The notes under the pieces: generated by a model
Database searches by the model: none
Told to the model about the DNA's origin: nothing
Seen by the model: only the letters and a program-made list of their open reading frames with translations
Assembly: GCF_003050705.1 (NCBI RefSeq)
Contig: NZ_QAOG01000006.1
Span: forward strand, 248,001 to 312,000
Length of the DNA stretch: 64,000 bases
Reading direction: 5' to 3'
Origin: Sphingomonas aurantiaca
GTDB taxonomy: Bacteria; Pseudomonadota; Alphaproteobacteria; Sphingomonadales; Sphingomonadaceae
Part shown: positions 45,701-54,002 of the stretch, piece after piece
Position numbering within the stretch: position 1 is the stretch's first letter
Layout of the letters: the number at the start of each line of letters is the position of its first letter
Translations under genes and position numbers: made by a program

Positions 45701-47492
45701 GCCCTTCTGGCTGACCGCCGCCGGCAACATCGAAACCTTCGCGGCGGCGGGCGCGATGGGCGCGAACCTGCTGACGCACCTGCTGGGCCAGACCGTCGAC
45801 GAGCTGGTCGAGAAGATCGCCGCGTATCGCCATGCCAGGGCAGCGGCCGGGTATCCCGGAACTGGCCATGTCTCGCTCATGCTGCACAGCTTCGTCGGTC
45901 CGGATGCCGACGCCGTACGCGATACGGTGCGCGAGCCGCTCATCGCCTATCTGCGCAGCTCGGCCAGCCTCATCAAGCAATATGCCTGGTCGTTCCCCGC
46001 CTTCAAGCGTCGCCCGGGGATGGTGCAGGCGAACGACATCGATCTCGCCGAGCTCGGCGAGGACGAGCTCACCTCGGTGCTCGAGCATGCATTCGAACGT
46101 TATTATGCCGATGCCGGGCTGTTCGGAACGCCGGCGACCTGCGCCGCCATGGTCGCGCGCGTCGCACAGGCCGGCGTCGACGAGATCGCATGCCTGATCG
46201 ATTTCGGCATCGCCCCGGAGGTCGTGCTCGATCACCTCCCCTGGCTCGATCGCGTCCGTAGCGCCGCAGCGACCGACGAAACGCGCGACGAAACGATCGC
46301 AGGCCTGATCCGCCGCCACGGCGTTACCCATCTCCAATGCACGCCGTCGATGGCGCGGATGATGCTCGACAGCGGAGTCGCGGCGGCAGCGTTTGCCGGC
46401 TTGCGCCACGTGATGATCGGCGGGGAAGCGTTCGCTCCGACGCTGGCGCGCGATCTGGGCGCGGTGACGACTGCGCGGATCACCAACATGTATGGCCCGA
46501 CGGAAACCACGATCTGGTCCGCGACCGATGGCGTCATTCCCGGCAACGAAGACGCATTGCGACTTGGCCGGCCACTCGCCAATCAGGAGATATACATTCT
46601 CGATTCACGCGGTGCACCGGTGCCGCCGGGGATGCCGGGGGAGATCGTCATCGCCGGCCGTGGCGTCGCGCGCGGCTATCTTCACCGCCCCGAACTGACC
46701 GCCGAACGGTTCGTCCCCCACCCCTTGTGCAAGTGCGAGCGCGCCTATCGTACCGGCGATCTCGGCCGCCACGAGCCGGACGGCCGGATCGCATTCCTCG
46801 GCAGGCTCGACCATCAGGTCAAGGTGCGCGGCCATCGGATCGAACTGGGCGAGATTGAGAGCGCCCTCGCCGAACAGGGCGAGGTCGCCCAGACGCTCGT
46901 CGTGGCGCGCGAGGACAGTCCGGGCGACGTACGGCTCTGTGCGTATATCCTGCCGCGGCCCGGGCAGACGGCAGACGTGGCCGCGCTGCGAGAACGCCTC
47001 CGCGCGCGACTGCCGGAGTTCATGGTGCCTTCGCACATCACCCTGCTCGACAGCTTTCCACAAACGCCCAATGGCAAGGTCGATCGCAAGGCACTGCCGG
47101 CACCGGCTGCCGTGAACGACGACGTGCCCGCGCCGACGGCGGCGCCGTTCGCGGCCCCCGCGGACGGAAGCGAAGCCCGGGTGGCGGCGATCTGGCGCGA
47201 CATCCTCAGGCTGCCACGCGTGGGAGCCAGCGACAATTTCTTCGATCTCGGCGGCCATTCGCTGCTCGCCGTCCAGCTGCATCGTCGCCTGCGCACGGAG
47301 ATGGCGCCGACGCTATCGATCACCGACGTCTTCCGGTTTCCCACGGTCGCCAGCCTGTGCGCGCATATCGACGGCGTCACCCCAAAGGACTCGGCGCTGG
47401 ACCGGGTACAGGACCGTGCGCTCCGGCGCCTCGCGGCACTGGGCCGGCGGCAACCGCCGGTCGCGCGTGTCCTGATGAACGGGGAGGAATAG
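42726..47492 (+). CDS. NRPS: formyltransferase - remnant C - A (with inserted luciferase-like monooxygenase) - PCP
   Basis: The 1588-residue protein starts at a GTG overlapping the previous stop. Residues 35-330 are a formyltransferase with the Asn120, His122 and Asp158 triad (INYHDGPLPTYAGLN, TGIDRGAIL). Residues 350-570 match only the second half of a condensation domain; the HHxxxDG motif is missing. The adenylation domain begins near 575 and has YTSGSTGRPKGVMVEH (A3) and LSFDISVLELCW (A4). It is then interrupted at about 825-1180 by an FMN luciferase-like monooxygenase of the MupA/Atu3671 type and resumes with NMYGPTETTIW (A5) near 1254. The PCP has its phosphopantetheine Ser1512 in LGGHSLL. 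It should activate, formylate and oxidise one amino acid and pass it to the PKS. Confidence 0.93.
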   Translation: MSGDRLDRSPFAHNGPFPHAAPPPRHRGDEPHECVLIGDESLLIECGRTLLRRRWGIAAVISISPAVSAWARANDLPLCADPAALLHRMGATRVDYLFSIANLVVLPQAVLDLCRIAAINYHDGPLPTYAGLNTPVWALLNGEDSHGVSWHIMTTGIDRGAILRESAIPIEDHDSAFTLNSKCFAAGVESFEALLDDLAVRGIQPVPQAAGKRTYYGRSARIPAAGLIRWNRAAIQIARLVRALDFGTHANPLVTARAVIDGETIIILSATATGATSTLPPGTIVRVETGRILVATTTVDLAIDRLADRTRCSLDMPVAVERFGLAEGRRFDVLDDAAAAELGRLDAAMAPHEGFWRARLAAVVGFDLSPVGVGSPRPPNAAPVALDRRLPAASATAPRTAQVAAALCFFARLCDRSDIVLGYANPVLMAQIDSGHGQCARQVPLAVPIAFDKSFDDTCAATGADIRELHRHIGFLTDLVARAPELRAPSGMRARDIMPVAVVEVDTLDDARPLDGTQLMLALEPSGNACRWLYDATHFSAEAIATMHDRFAGLLAAALANPEGPVSQLPLLTAEERQRVLFDWNATAMPVADDRCLHDLIVEQARRTPDAIALVCHDEMLSYHALDAQSNQLARFLIERGVAPGILVGLFLERSLALVVALLAIHKAGGAYVPLDPAYPADRIAYMIEDARMPVVLCTGHVRDQLPAIDAIAIDLDAVAPQIAVQSDTSLAPRAAPGDLAYVIYTSGSTGRPKGVMVEHRNVVNFCTGIDAGIGAPGTLLAVTSLSFDISVLELCWTLTRGFTVVIHAGDPADAMSVAPARQRPMDFSLFYFSSAANDAKLGKYRLLLEGAKFADTHGFAAVWTPERHFHAFGGLYPNPAVTSAAIAAVTEHVQIRAGSVVLPLHHPVRVAEDWAMVDNLSNGRVGISFAAGWQPDDFVLRPDSFADAKQVMLREIDVVRRLWRGETVAFDGALGKPVAVGTQPRPVQPELPFWLTAAGNIETFAAAGAMGANLLTHLLGQTVDELVEKIAAYRHARAAAGYPGTGHVSLMLHSFVGPDADAVRDTVREPLIAYLRSSASLIKQYAWSFPAFKRRPGMVQANDIDLAELGEDELTSVLEHAFERYYADAGLFGTPATCAAMVARVAQAGVDEIACLIDFGIAPEVVLDHLPWLDRVRSAAATDETRDETIAGLIRRHGVTHLQCTPSMARMMLDSGVAAAAFAGLRHVMIGGEAFAPTLARDLGAVTTARITNMYGPTETTIWSATDGVIPGNEDALRLGRPLANQEIYILDSRGAPVPPGMPGEIVIAGRGVARGYLHRPELTAERFVPHPLCKCERAYRTGDLGRHEPDGRIAFLGRLDHQVKVRGHRIELGEIESALAEQGEVAQTLVVAREDSPGDVRLCAYILPRPGQTADVAALRERLRARLPEFMVPSHITLLDSFPQTPNGKVDRKALPAPAAVNDDVPAPTAAPFAAPADGSEARVAAIWRDILRLPRVGASDNFFDLGGHSLLAVQLHRRLRTEMAPTLSITDVFRFPTVASLCAHIDGVTPKDSALDRVQDRALRRLAALGRRQPPVARVLMNGEE

Positions 47493-47495
47493 CCG

Positions 47496-50400
47496 GTGTC
47501 ACCCGACCATCACGGTTTTCATGCCCCCGCGACCGCGCTCGCGACCGACATCGCGATCGTCGGCATGGCAGGCCGGTTTCCTGGTGCGCCCGACCTCGTG
47601 AGCTTCTGGCGCAACTTGCGCGAGGGCGTTGAGTCGGTCACGACCTACAGCGACGCGGATCTTCTCGCAGCCGGCGTTCCCAAACACCTGCTCGACGATC
47701 CGGACTATGTCCGGGTGGGTGCACCACTCGCCGACATGGAATTGTTCGATGCCGCGCTGTTCGGACTCACGCCGCGAGAAGCTGCGATCATGGATCCGCA
47801 GCATCGCCATTTCCTCGAATGCGCGTGGGAGGCGATCGAGAATGCCGGATACGACACCAGCCGCTTTCCGGGGCCCGTCGGCGTCTTCGCCGGATCGGGA
47901 CACAATGCGTACCTGCCCTATAATCTGCTCAGCAACCCCGATCTGGTCCGCTCGACGGGCATGTTCATGTTGCGGCATACCGGCAACGACAAGGATTTCC
48001 TGACGACCAGGCTTTCCTATCTCCTCAATCTCAAGGGCCCCAGCGTCGCCGTGCAGACTGCCTGCTCGTCGTCGCTGGTCGCGATCCATCTTGCGGCGCA
48101 GAGCCTGCTCGCGCTCGAATGTGACATGGCGCTGGCCGGGGGCGTCACGATCGAACTGCCCCATCGCCACGGCTATCTGCATGAAGACGGCGGCGTGACG
48201 TCGCGCGACGGCCATTGCCGGCCGTTCGACCGCGACGCGAGCGGCACGGTGTTCGGCAGCGGCGTCGGCATGGTCGTGCTGCGCCGGTTGAGCGACGCGA
48301 TCGAGAGCGGCGACCATATCCATGCCGTCATCAAGGGGTCGGCGATCAACAATGACGGCTCGGGCAAGGTTGGATATTTCGCGCCGAGCGTCGACGGCCA
48401 GGCGCACGCGATCATGGAGGCGCTGACGATCGCGGGGGTCGCGCCCGACACGATCAGCTATGTCGAAGCGCATGGCACGGGTACGCCCGTCGGCGATCCC
48501 ATCGAAGTCGCGGCGTTGACCATGGCATTCCGGTCCGGGACCGCCGACACCAACTTTTGCGCGATCGGCTCGCTCAAGGGCAATGTCGGGCATCTGGACA
48601 CGGCCGCTGGCGTCGCCGGCGTCATCAAGGTGGCACTCGCGCTGAGCGAGGGCGAACTGCCGCCATCGATTAACTATTCCGCGCCGAACGACGCCTGCGG
48701 CATGGAGGATGGTCCGTTTTACGTGGCAAGCGCGCTGCGCCCCTGGACCAGCACGACGAAAGCTCCGCTTCGCGCCGGTGTAAGCTCGCTGGGTGTCGGC
48801 GGCACGAACGCGCATCTCATCATGGAGCAGGCGCCGCCGCGCCGGGCTGCACCGCCGGTGGATCGCCCCCAGCTGCTGGTGCTTTCTGCGGCCAGTGAAA
48901 GCGCACTCGACGCCGGCGCGGTCGCGCTTGCCGACCATCTCGCGCTGCATCCCGAGCAGGATCTCGGCAGCGTCGCCTACACCCTGGACGTTGGCCGCAA
49001 ACGTCTCCCCTATCGGCGCTCCGTCGTTGCGACGACGCGCGAAGCCGCGATCGCAGCGCTTCGTGGTTCGAACGGCGCCAGGCCGCATGCGCCACAGGGG
49101 CCGGCGAGCGCACGCAGCATCGCGTTCATGTTTGCCGGCGGCGGCGCGCAGCATCCGAACATGGGCCTGGGCCTTTATCGCAGCGAAGCCGTGTTCCGCG
49201 ATGCGGTGTGCCAGTGTCTCGATCTCCTGGGCGGCCAGCAAGGATCGGACCTTCGCACCGCGCTTTATCCGCCGCCTGCCCGGGAAGCCGAGGCCGCGGC
49301 GGCGCTTGAGCGACCATCGATCGGCCTGCCCGCTCTCTTCGTCATCCAATATGCGCAGGCGAAACTGTGGCAGTCCTGGGGCGTCGTTCGGGCCGGAATG
49401 ATCGGTCACAGCATGGGCGAATATGTGGTCGCTCATCTGGCTGGCGTCTTCACGCTCGGCGATGCGCTCCGGCTCGTGCAGCGCCGCGGCCAGCTATTCG
49501 AGCGGCTGCCGCCCGGTGCGATGCTGAGCGTACCGCTCGGTGTCGATGACCTCGCGCCGCATCTGCCACCGGTCGTATCGATCGCCGCGATCAACGGCGA
49601 ACGCGCAACCGTCGTCTCGGGCCCGGTCGAAGCGATTACCCAGCTTCGCCTGAAATTGCTCGAGATCGAGACGCCGAGCTCGCTGTTGCGGATCAACGTC
49701 GCGGCCCATTCGGCGATGCTCGAACCGATGCTGCCGGCATTTGCGGAATTTCTCGCCACGATCCGGCTTCACCCCCCCAAACTCGCCTTCGTCTCGAGCC
49801 TGACGGGACGCTGGGTTACCGCCGATCAGGTGCAGGACCCAGCCTATTGGGTGCGTCACTTGCGCGAACCGGTCCGCTTCCATGCCGGACTTGCCTGCCT
49901 GCTCGACGGTAACGATCACGTGCTGCTGGAGGTCGGACCCGGACGGGTCCTGGTCGGCCACGCGTTGCAGCACCCAAGCCGCGCGAAGACGACCGCCGTG
50001 ATACCGTCGTCGCGCCACGTCGATGACCCCGTCGACGACGCGGTGCAGATGCTCGACGCGCTGGGGCGGTTGTGGGCTGCCGGCGCGCCGGTCGACCTCG
50101 ACTGTCTCCATGCCGGCACCGCGCGGCTGCGCGTCCCGCTGCCGACCTACCGTTTCGATCATGTCAGGCACTGGATCGAGCCTGGCCGCGGCGCCGCCGT
50201 CGCCGAGGTTGGCGATCCGCAGCAGCGCCGAAACGATATCGCGGACTGGTTCTACTGCCCGTCATGGATCAAGACACAGCCCGCGCCGGACGCCGATAGC
50301 TGCCACACCACCCTGATCTTCGCCGACCGGTGCAAACTCGGAACCCGTTTGGCAGAGGCCGCCCGCTTGCGCGGCGACGCGGTCGTCATGGCGCACGCCG

Positions 50401-53400
50401 GTCGCAGCTTCGCGCGTCTTAACGATGACGAATATCGCATTCGCTGCGATGTGCCTGAGGATTACGCCCGCCTGATTGCCTCGCTGGCAACCGATGGCAA
50501 ACTGCCCGACCTCATCTATCATCTCTGGTCCGTCACGGGTGCGCAAGCCGAACGCGACCCTATGAAGTCGGTCGATACGACGCTGGCGCTGGGGTTCTAC
50601 AGCCTGCTCTACCTTGCGCAGGCGATCGGCGCGGACGATGCGTCGCACGCAATCGACCTGGTGGTCGTATCGGACGGCATGCAGCGCGTGTGCGACGAGC
50701 AGGCGCCCTCGCCGACCAAGGCCACGCTGCTCGGACCTTGCCGGGTCATCCCACGCGAATTGCCCAATATCCGCGCGCGCTCGGTCGACGTCTGTCTGCC
50801 TAGCAGCGGCTCGGCGAGCGAGGCGTGGCTGATCGACGCGCTGCTGGCCGAACCTTATGCCGAGGACCACGCCGAGACGGTGGCGCTGCGCCACCGCGAG
50901 CGCTGGGTACAGCAGTTCGCGCCCGCTCGCCCGTCTCGCCGTGACAAGGCGCCACCGCGGATCAAGCCGGGCGGCACCTATGTCATCACCGGTGGCCTGG
51001 GCGAAATCGGACTGGCGCTCGGACAGCACCTCGCCGCTACCGCCAAGACGCAGATCGGACTCGTCGCGCGGAAGTCATTGCCGCCACGCGAGCTTTGGCC
51101 TGCAATGCTCACGGATCGCACCCGCGATGCTCGCGACGTGCGGTGCGTGCGCCAGATCCTGGCGATGGAACAGTCGGGCAGCCGCGTCCTCCTCGTCACC
51201 GCCGACGTTGCCGACCGCCGTGCCATGCAAAAGGCGATCCGCGACGTACGTGCTGCCTTCGGTCCGATCCACGGCGTCTTTCACGCAGCCGGAATCCTCG
51301 ACGACGGGCTCATTCAGCTGAAGGACGCCACGGGCGCCGCGCGTGTGCTGGCGCCCAAGGTACACGGCACGCTTTCGCTGCACGCCGCACTCGCCAAGGA
51401 AACGCCCGACTTCGTCATGCTGTTCTCGTCGGTCAGCGCATCGCTCGGTGCCGCGGGACAGGTCGATTATGCCGGCGCAACCGCGTTTCTCGATGCCTTT
51501 GCCCAGTCCGAGGCGCTCAAGGATAGTGGTACCGTCGTCGCGGTCGACTGGTCGCAATGGCAGGATATCGGCATGGCCGCGGCGCTCGCGCGTGGCGGGC
51601 TGTCGATCGATGTCATCGGCGACGATGCCGGCACGGCGTCTGATTACCCGCTACTCGACACGCGCCTTAGCAGCCCCCGCGAATATCGGTTTGCGACCCG
51701 GTTCAACGCCAGGCGCCATTGGCTGCTCGACGAACACCGCGTCCTCGGCGACGGCAAGGCACTGATCCCCGGCACAGGGTTTATCGAGATCATTCGCGCT
51801 GCGGCGGATACGATCCCGCGCACCAACAGCGGCGCGCCGGGCATACAGGACGTCCTCTTCCTGGAACCGTTTTTCGTCGAGGACGACGCCGACCGCGACC
51901 TCCACCTTCATTTCAGTCGTGGCGCCGACGATATGTGGCAGTTCGAGCTGACCAGCCAGTCATTGGCTGGCGCCACGGTCGCGCATGTTCGCGGGCATCT
52001 GAGCCACGCGGCTTTTGCAGATCCAGACCGGCTGCCGATCGCCGCGATCCGCGCGCGGTGTCGCGGGCGGGCGGCGATCGTGCCGTCCGCGCACATGAAG
52101 TTCGGTCCGCGCTGGGCAAACGTGGCCGAGATCGCTGTCGGCCAGAGCGAAGCCCTGCTGACGCTCGCCCTGCCCCCTGCTTTTGCGGCGGACCTCGATA
52201 CGCCCGGCATCCACCCGGCGCTGCTCGATCTCGCGACCGCAGGCGCGCAGATGATATGCCTCGGTCTCGACCCGGCACGCGATTTCTTCGTTCCGGCCTC
52301 CTATGCACAGATCCGCCTATACAGCCCGATGACCGCGACGATGGTCAGCCATGTTCGGCTGCTGCCAGAGGCCTCCGGCGCAGACGTTGCGTGCTACGAC
52401 GTGACGATCAGCGACGTCCACGGCCTCGTCATCGCGGACATACGCGAGTTCACGATGGTCCGAGTGCAGGGGCGGACCATGGCTGCACCGGAACCGGCAG
52501 TGCCCCTGGCGCGGGCACCAACGTGTCGTGGAAACTCGCCGACCCGCGCTTCCACGCACTCTACTGGCATCCGCACGGACGAGGGGATGGCCGTGATCGA
52601 CTGCCTGCTGGCGCAGTCGCTGGGCCCGCAGATCGTCGTCGCGCCGCAGGACTTCGTCGCATCGCTGGCGGCCGCGCGGACGCCGTCGGCGGTTTCGCGC
52701 GGCGCGGCCCGCGACGGCGGTGGAGCGGGTGATGACGATCCCGGTCGGACGGCAATGACGAAGACCGAAGGCCTGATCGCGGACATGTGGCGCGATATGC
52801 TCGGGGTCGACCGGCTGAGCCCGGCGGATAATTTCTTCGATCTGGGCGGGCATTCGCTGCTTGCGGTTCAGTTCATCAACAAGCTGCGCAAGCGGCTCGG
52901 CGTTCCGGTCCCAGTTACCGCGCTGATCGAGACGCCGACGCTGGGTGCGCTCGCGGCGCGGTTCGAACCGGCAGCCTCACCCGGCCTGACAGACGATGAG
53001 GGATCGGCCGCGCGACCCGCTGGCCTGGGCCGGGACGCGGTGATGATTGCCGGCGGCGGGCGGGCGACACCCTTATTCCTGGTCCATGACGGGCTCGGCG
53101 AGATCCTGCTATATCGAACGCTCGCCACCAGGATCGGCGATGAGAGACCGATATACGGGCTTCAGCCCGAGGTGCGCGCCGACGGGAGCTTCATCCATAC
53201 CGCTATCGCCACGATGGCGGCCGCGCATATCGTCAAGATCCGGCAGGTCCAGCCCAAGGGCCCCTATCTGCTCGCCGGCCTGTGCGCCGGCGGCGTCATC
53301 GCGTTCGAGATGGCCCGCCAGCTCGAGGATCTCGGCGAAGCGGTCTGGTATGTCGGGATCATCGATGCCGCCGATGTCGAGGCGCGCGAGCGGCCCTTCT

Positions 53401-54002
53401 TCGTGGCGCGGTTGCGCTTGAAGCGGTTCGCCGCGCTGTTGACCGTGTCCCGTCTTTCCGATTTGGCAACGGTCAGCCGTGAGATCACGGCCAAGGCCTG
53501 GCGATTCCTGCGCTACGAGCATGAGGATTGGCGCCACCGTCGGCGCATGCAGCGCCAGGTGAACGATCTTCGTGCCCCCCCGGGTCATTCGACCGCCGCG
53601 ATTGCGGAGGGAACGCCGCGGATCACCTTCCTCGACCTGTACAAGATCGCGCACCGCCAGCACCGCCCGCACGGGTTGCTGCATAACGCGCACGTCGTCC
53701 TGTACCGTGCCCAGGCCGGGACCGGGGCTCCCGACGACATGCCCTTCTCCGAGCAGTTCAGCGACTGCGCGCTCGGCTGGGGCGCGCGGGTCGCGGATGG
53801 CGTGGAGATACTGACGGTGCCGGGCGGCCATGTCAGCGCGCTGCAGGAACCCAACGTCGCCACGCTGGCAGAGGCGATCCGCGAAGGACTCTATACCGGC
53901 TTGTCACGCGGGCGGTCGCATTCGATCACCGCGCCCTCCCCCGCGGTGGCCGAGAGTGACGACCGCCCCTCCCGCGCATTGGCGGAAATGGTGGAATCGT
54001 GA
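47496..54002 (+). CDS. type I PKS: KS-AT-KR-DH-ACP-TE
   Basis: The 2168-residue protein starts at a GTG with GGGGAGGA 7 bp upstream, 3 bp after the NRPS stop. The KS has Cys190 (QTACSSSL), His326 (HGTGT) and His366 (GNVGH). The AT nucleophile is Ser639 (GHSMGEYV), and the specificity loop (VAAHS) fits neither classic malonyl nor methylmalonyl codes clearly. The KR (about 960-1380) has GGLGEIG and catalytic Ser1312 and Tyr1325. The DH follows with His1414 (DEHRVLGDG) and Asp1578 (HPALLD). The ACP serine is Ser1787. The thioesterase has Cys1930 in GLCAGG instead of serine, and His2112. It adds one C2-type unit to the NRPS-bound acyl chain and releases it. Confidence 0.94.
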   Translation: MSPDHHGFHAPATALATDIAIVGMAGRFPGAPDLVSFWRNLREGVESVTTYSDADLLAAGVPKHLLDDPDYVRVGAPLADMELFDAALFGLTPREAAIMDPQHRHFLECAWEAIENAGYDTSRFPGPVGVFAGSGHNAYLPYNLLSNPDLVRSTGMFMLRHTGNDKDFLTTRLSYLLNLKGPSVAVQTACSSSLVAIHLAAQSLLALECDMALAGGVTIELPHRHGYLHEDGGVTSRDGHCRPFDRDASGTVFGSGVGMVVLRRLSDAIESGDHIHAVIKGSAINNDGSGKVGYFAPSVDGQAHAIMEALTIAGVAPDTISYVEAHGTGTPVGDPIEVAALTMAFRSGTADTNFCAIGSLKGNVGHLDTAAGVAGVIKVALALSEGELPPSINYSAPNDACGMEDGPFYVASALRPWTSTTKAPLRAGVSSLGVGGTNAHLIMEQAPPRRAAPPVDRPQLLVLSAASESALDAGAVALADHLALHPEQDLGSVAYTLDVGRKRLPYRRSVVATTREAAIAALRGSNGARPHAPQGPASARSIAFMFAGGGAQHPNMGLGLYRSEAVFRDAVCQCLDLLGGQQGSDLRTALYPPPAREAEAAAALERPSIGLPALFVIQYAQAKLWQSWGVVRAGMIGHSMGEYVVAHLAGVFTLGDALRLVQRRGQLFERLPPGAMLSVPLGVDDLAPHLPPVVSIAAINGERATVVSGPVEAITQLRLKLLEIETPSSLLRINVAAHSAMLEPMLPAFAEFLATIRLHPPKLAFVSSLTGRWVTADQVQDPAYWVRHLREPVRFHAGLACLLDGNDHVLLEVGPGRVLVGHALQHPSRAKTTAVIPSSRHVDDPVDDAVQMLDALGRLWAAGAPVDLDCLHAGTARLRVPLPTYRFDHVRHWIEPGRGAAVAEVGDPQQRRNDIADWFYCPSWIKTQPAPDADSCHTTLIFADRCKLGTRLAEAARLRGDAVVMAHAGRSFARLNDDEYRIRCDVPEDYARLIASLATDGKLPDLIYHLWSVTGAQAERDPMKSVDTTLALGFYSLLYLAQAIGADDASHAIDLVVVSDGMQRVCDEQAPSPTKATLLGPCRVIPRELPNIRARSVDVCLPSSGSASEAWLIDALLAEPYAEDHAETVALRHRERWVQQFAPARPSRRDKAPPRIKPGGTYVITGGLGEIGLALGQHLAATAKTQIGLVARKSLPPRELWPAMLTDRTRDARDVRCVRQILAMEQSGSRVLLVTADVADRRAMQKAIRDVRAAFGPIHGVFHAAGILDDGLIQLKDATGAARVLAPKVHGTLSLHAALAKETPDFVMLFSSVSASLGAAGQVDYAGATAFLDAFAQSEALKDSGTVVAVDWSQWQDIGMAAALARGGLSIDVIGDDAGTASDYPLLDTRLSSPREYRFATRFNARRHWLLDEHRVLGDGKALIPGTGFIEIIRAAADTIPRTNSGAPGIQDVLFLEPFFVEDDADRDLHLHFSRGADDMWQFELTSQSLAGATVAHVRGHLSHAAFADPDRLPIAAIRARCRGRAAIVPSAHMKFGPRWANVAEIAVGQSEALLTLALPPAFAADLDTPGIHPALLDLATAGAQMICLGLDPARDFFVPASYAQIRLYSPMTATMVSHVRLLPEASGADVACYDVTISDVHGLVIADIREFTMVRVQGRTMAAPEPAVPLARAPTCRGNSPTRASTHSTGIRTDEGMAVIDCLLAQSLGPQIVVAPQDFVASLAAARTPSAVSRGAARDGGGAGDDDPGRTAMTKTEGLIADMWRDMLGVDRLSPADNFFDLGGHSLLAVQFINKLRKRLGVPVPVTALIETPTLGALAARFEPAASPGLTDDEGSAARPAGLGRDAVMIAGGGRATPLFLVHDGLGEILLYRTLATRIGDERPIYGLQPEVRADGSFIHTAIATMAAAHIVKIRQVQPKGPYLLAGLCAGGVIAFEMARQLEDLGEAVWYVGIIDAADVEARERPFFVARLRLKRFAALLTVSRLSDLATVSREITAKAWRFLRYEHEDWRHRRRMQRQVNDLRAPPGHSTAAIAEGTPRITFLDLYKIAHRQHRPHGLLHNAHVVLYRAQAGTGAPDDMPFSEQFSDCALGWGARVADGVEILTVPGGHVSALQEPNVATLAEAIREGLYTGLSRGRSHSITAPSPAVAESDDRPSRALAEMVES

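Noticed and set aside
43944..46409. Open frame of 821 codons on the minus strand
   Set aside because: It is antisense to the NRPS, whose domains are continuous and complete.
47499..49436. Open frame of 645 codons on the minus strand
   Set aside because: It is antisense to the KS and AT domains of the PKS, and no recognisable motif is present.
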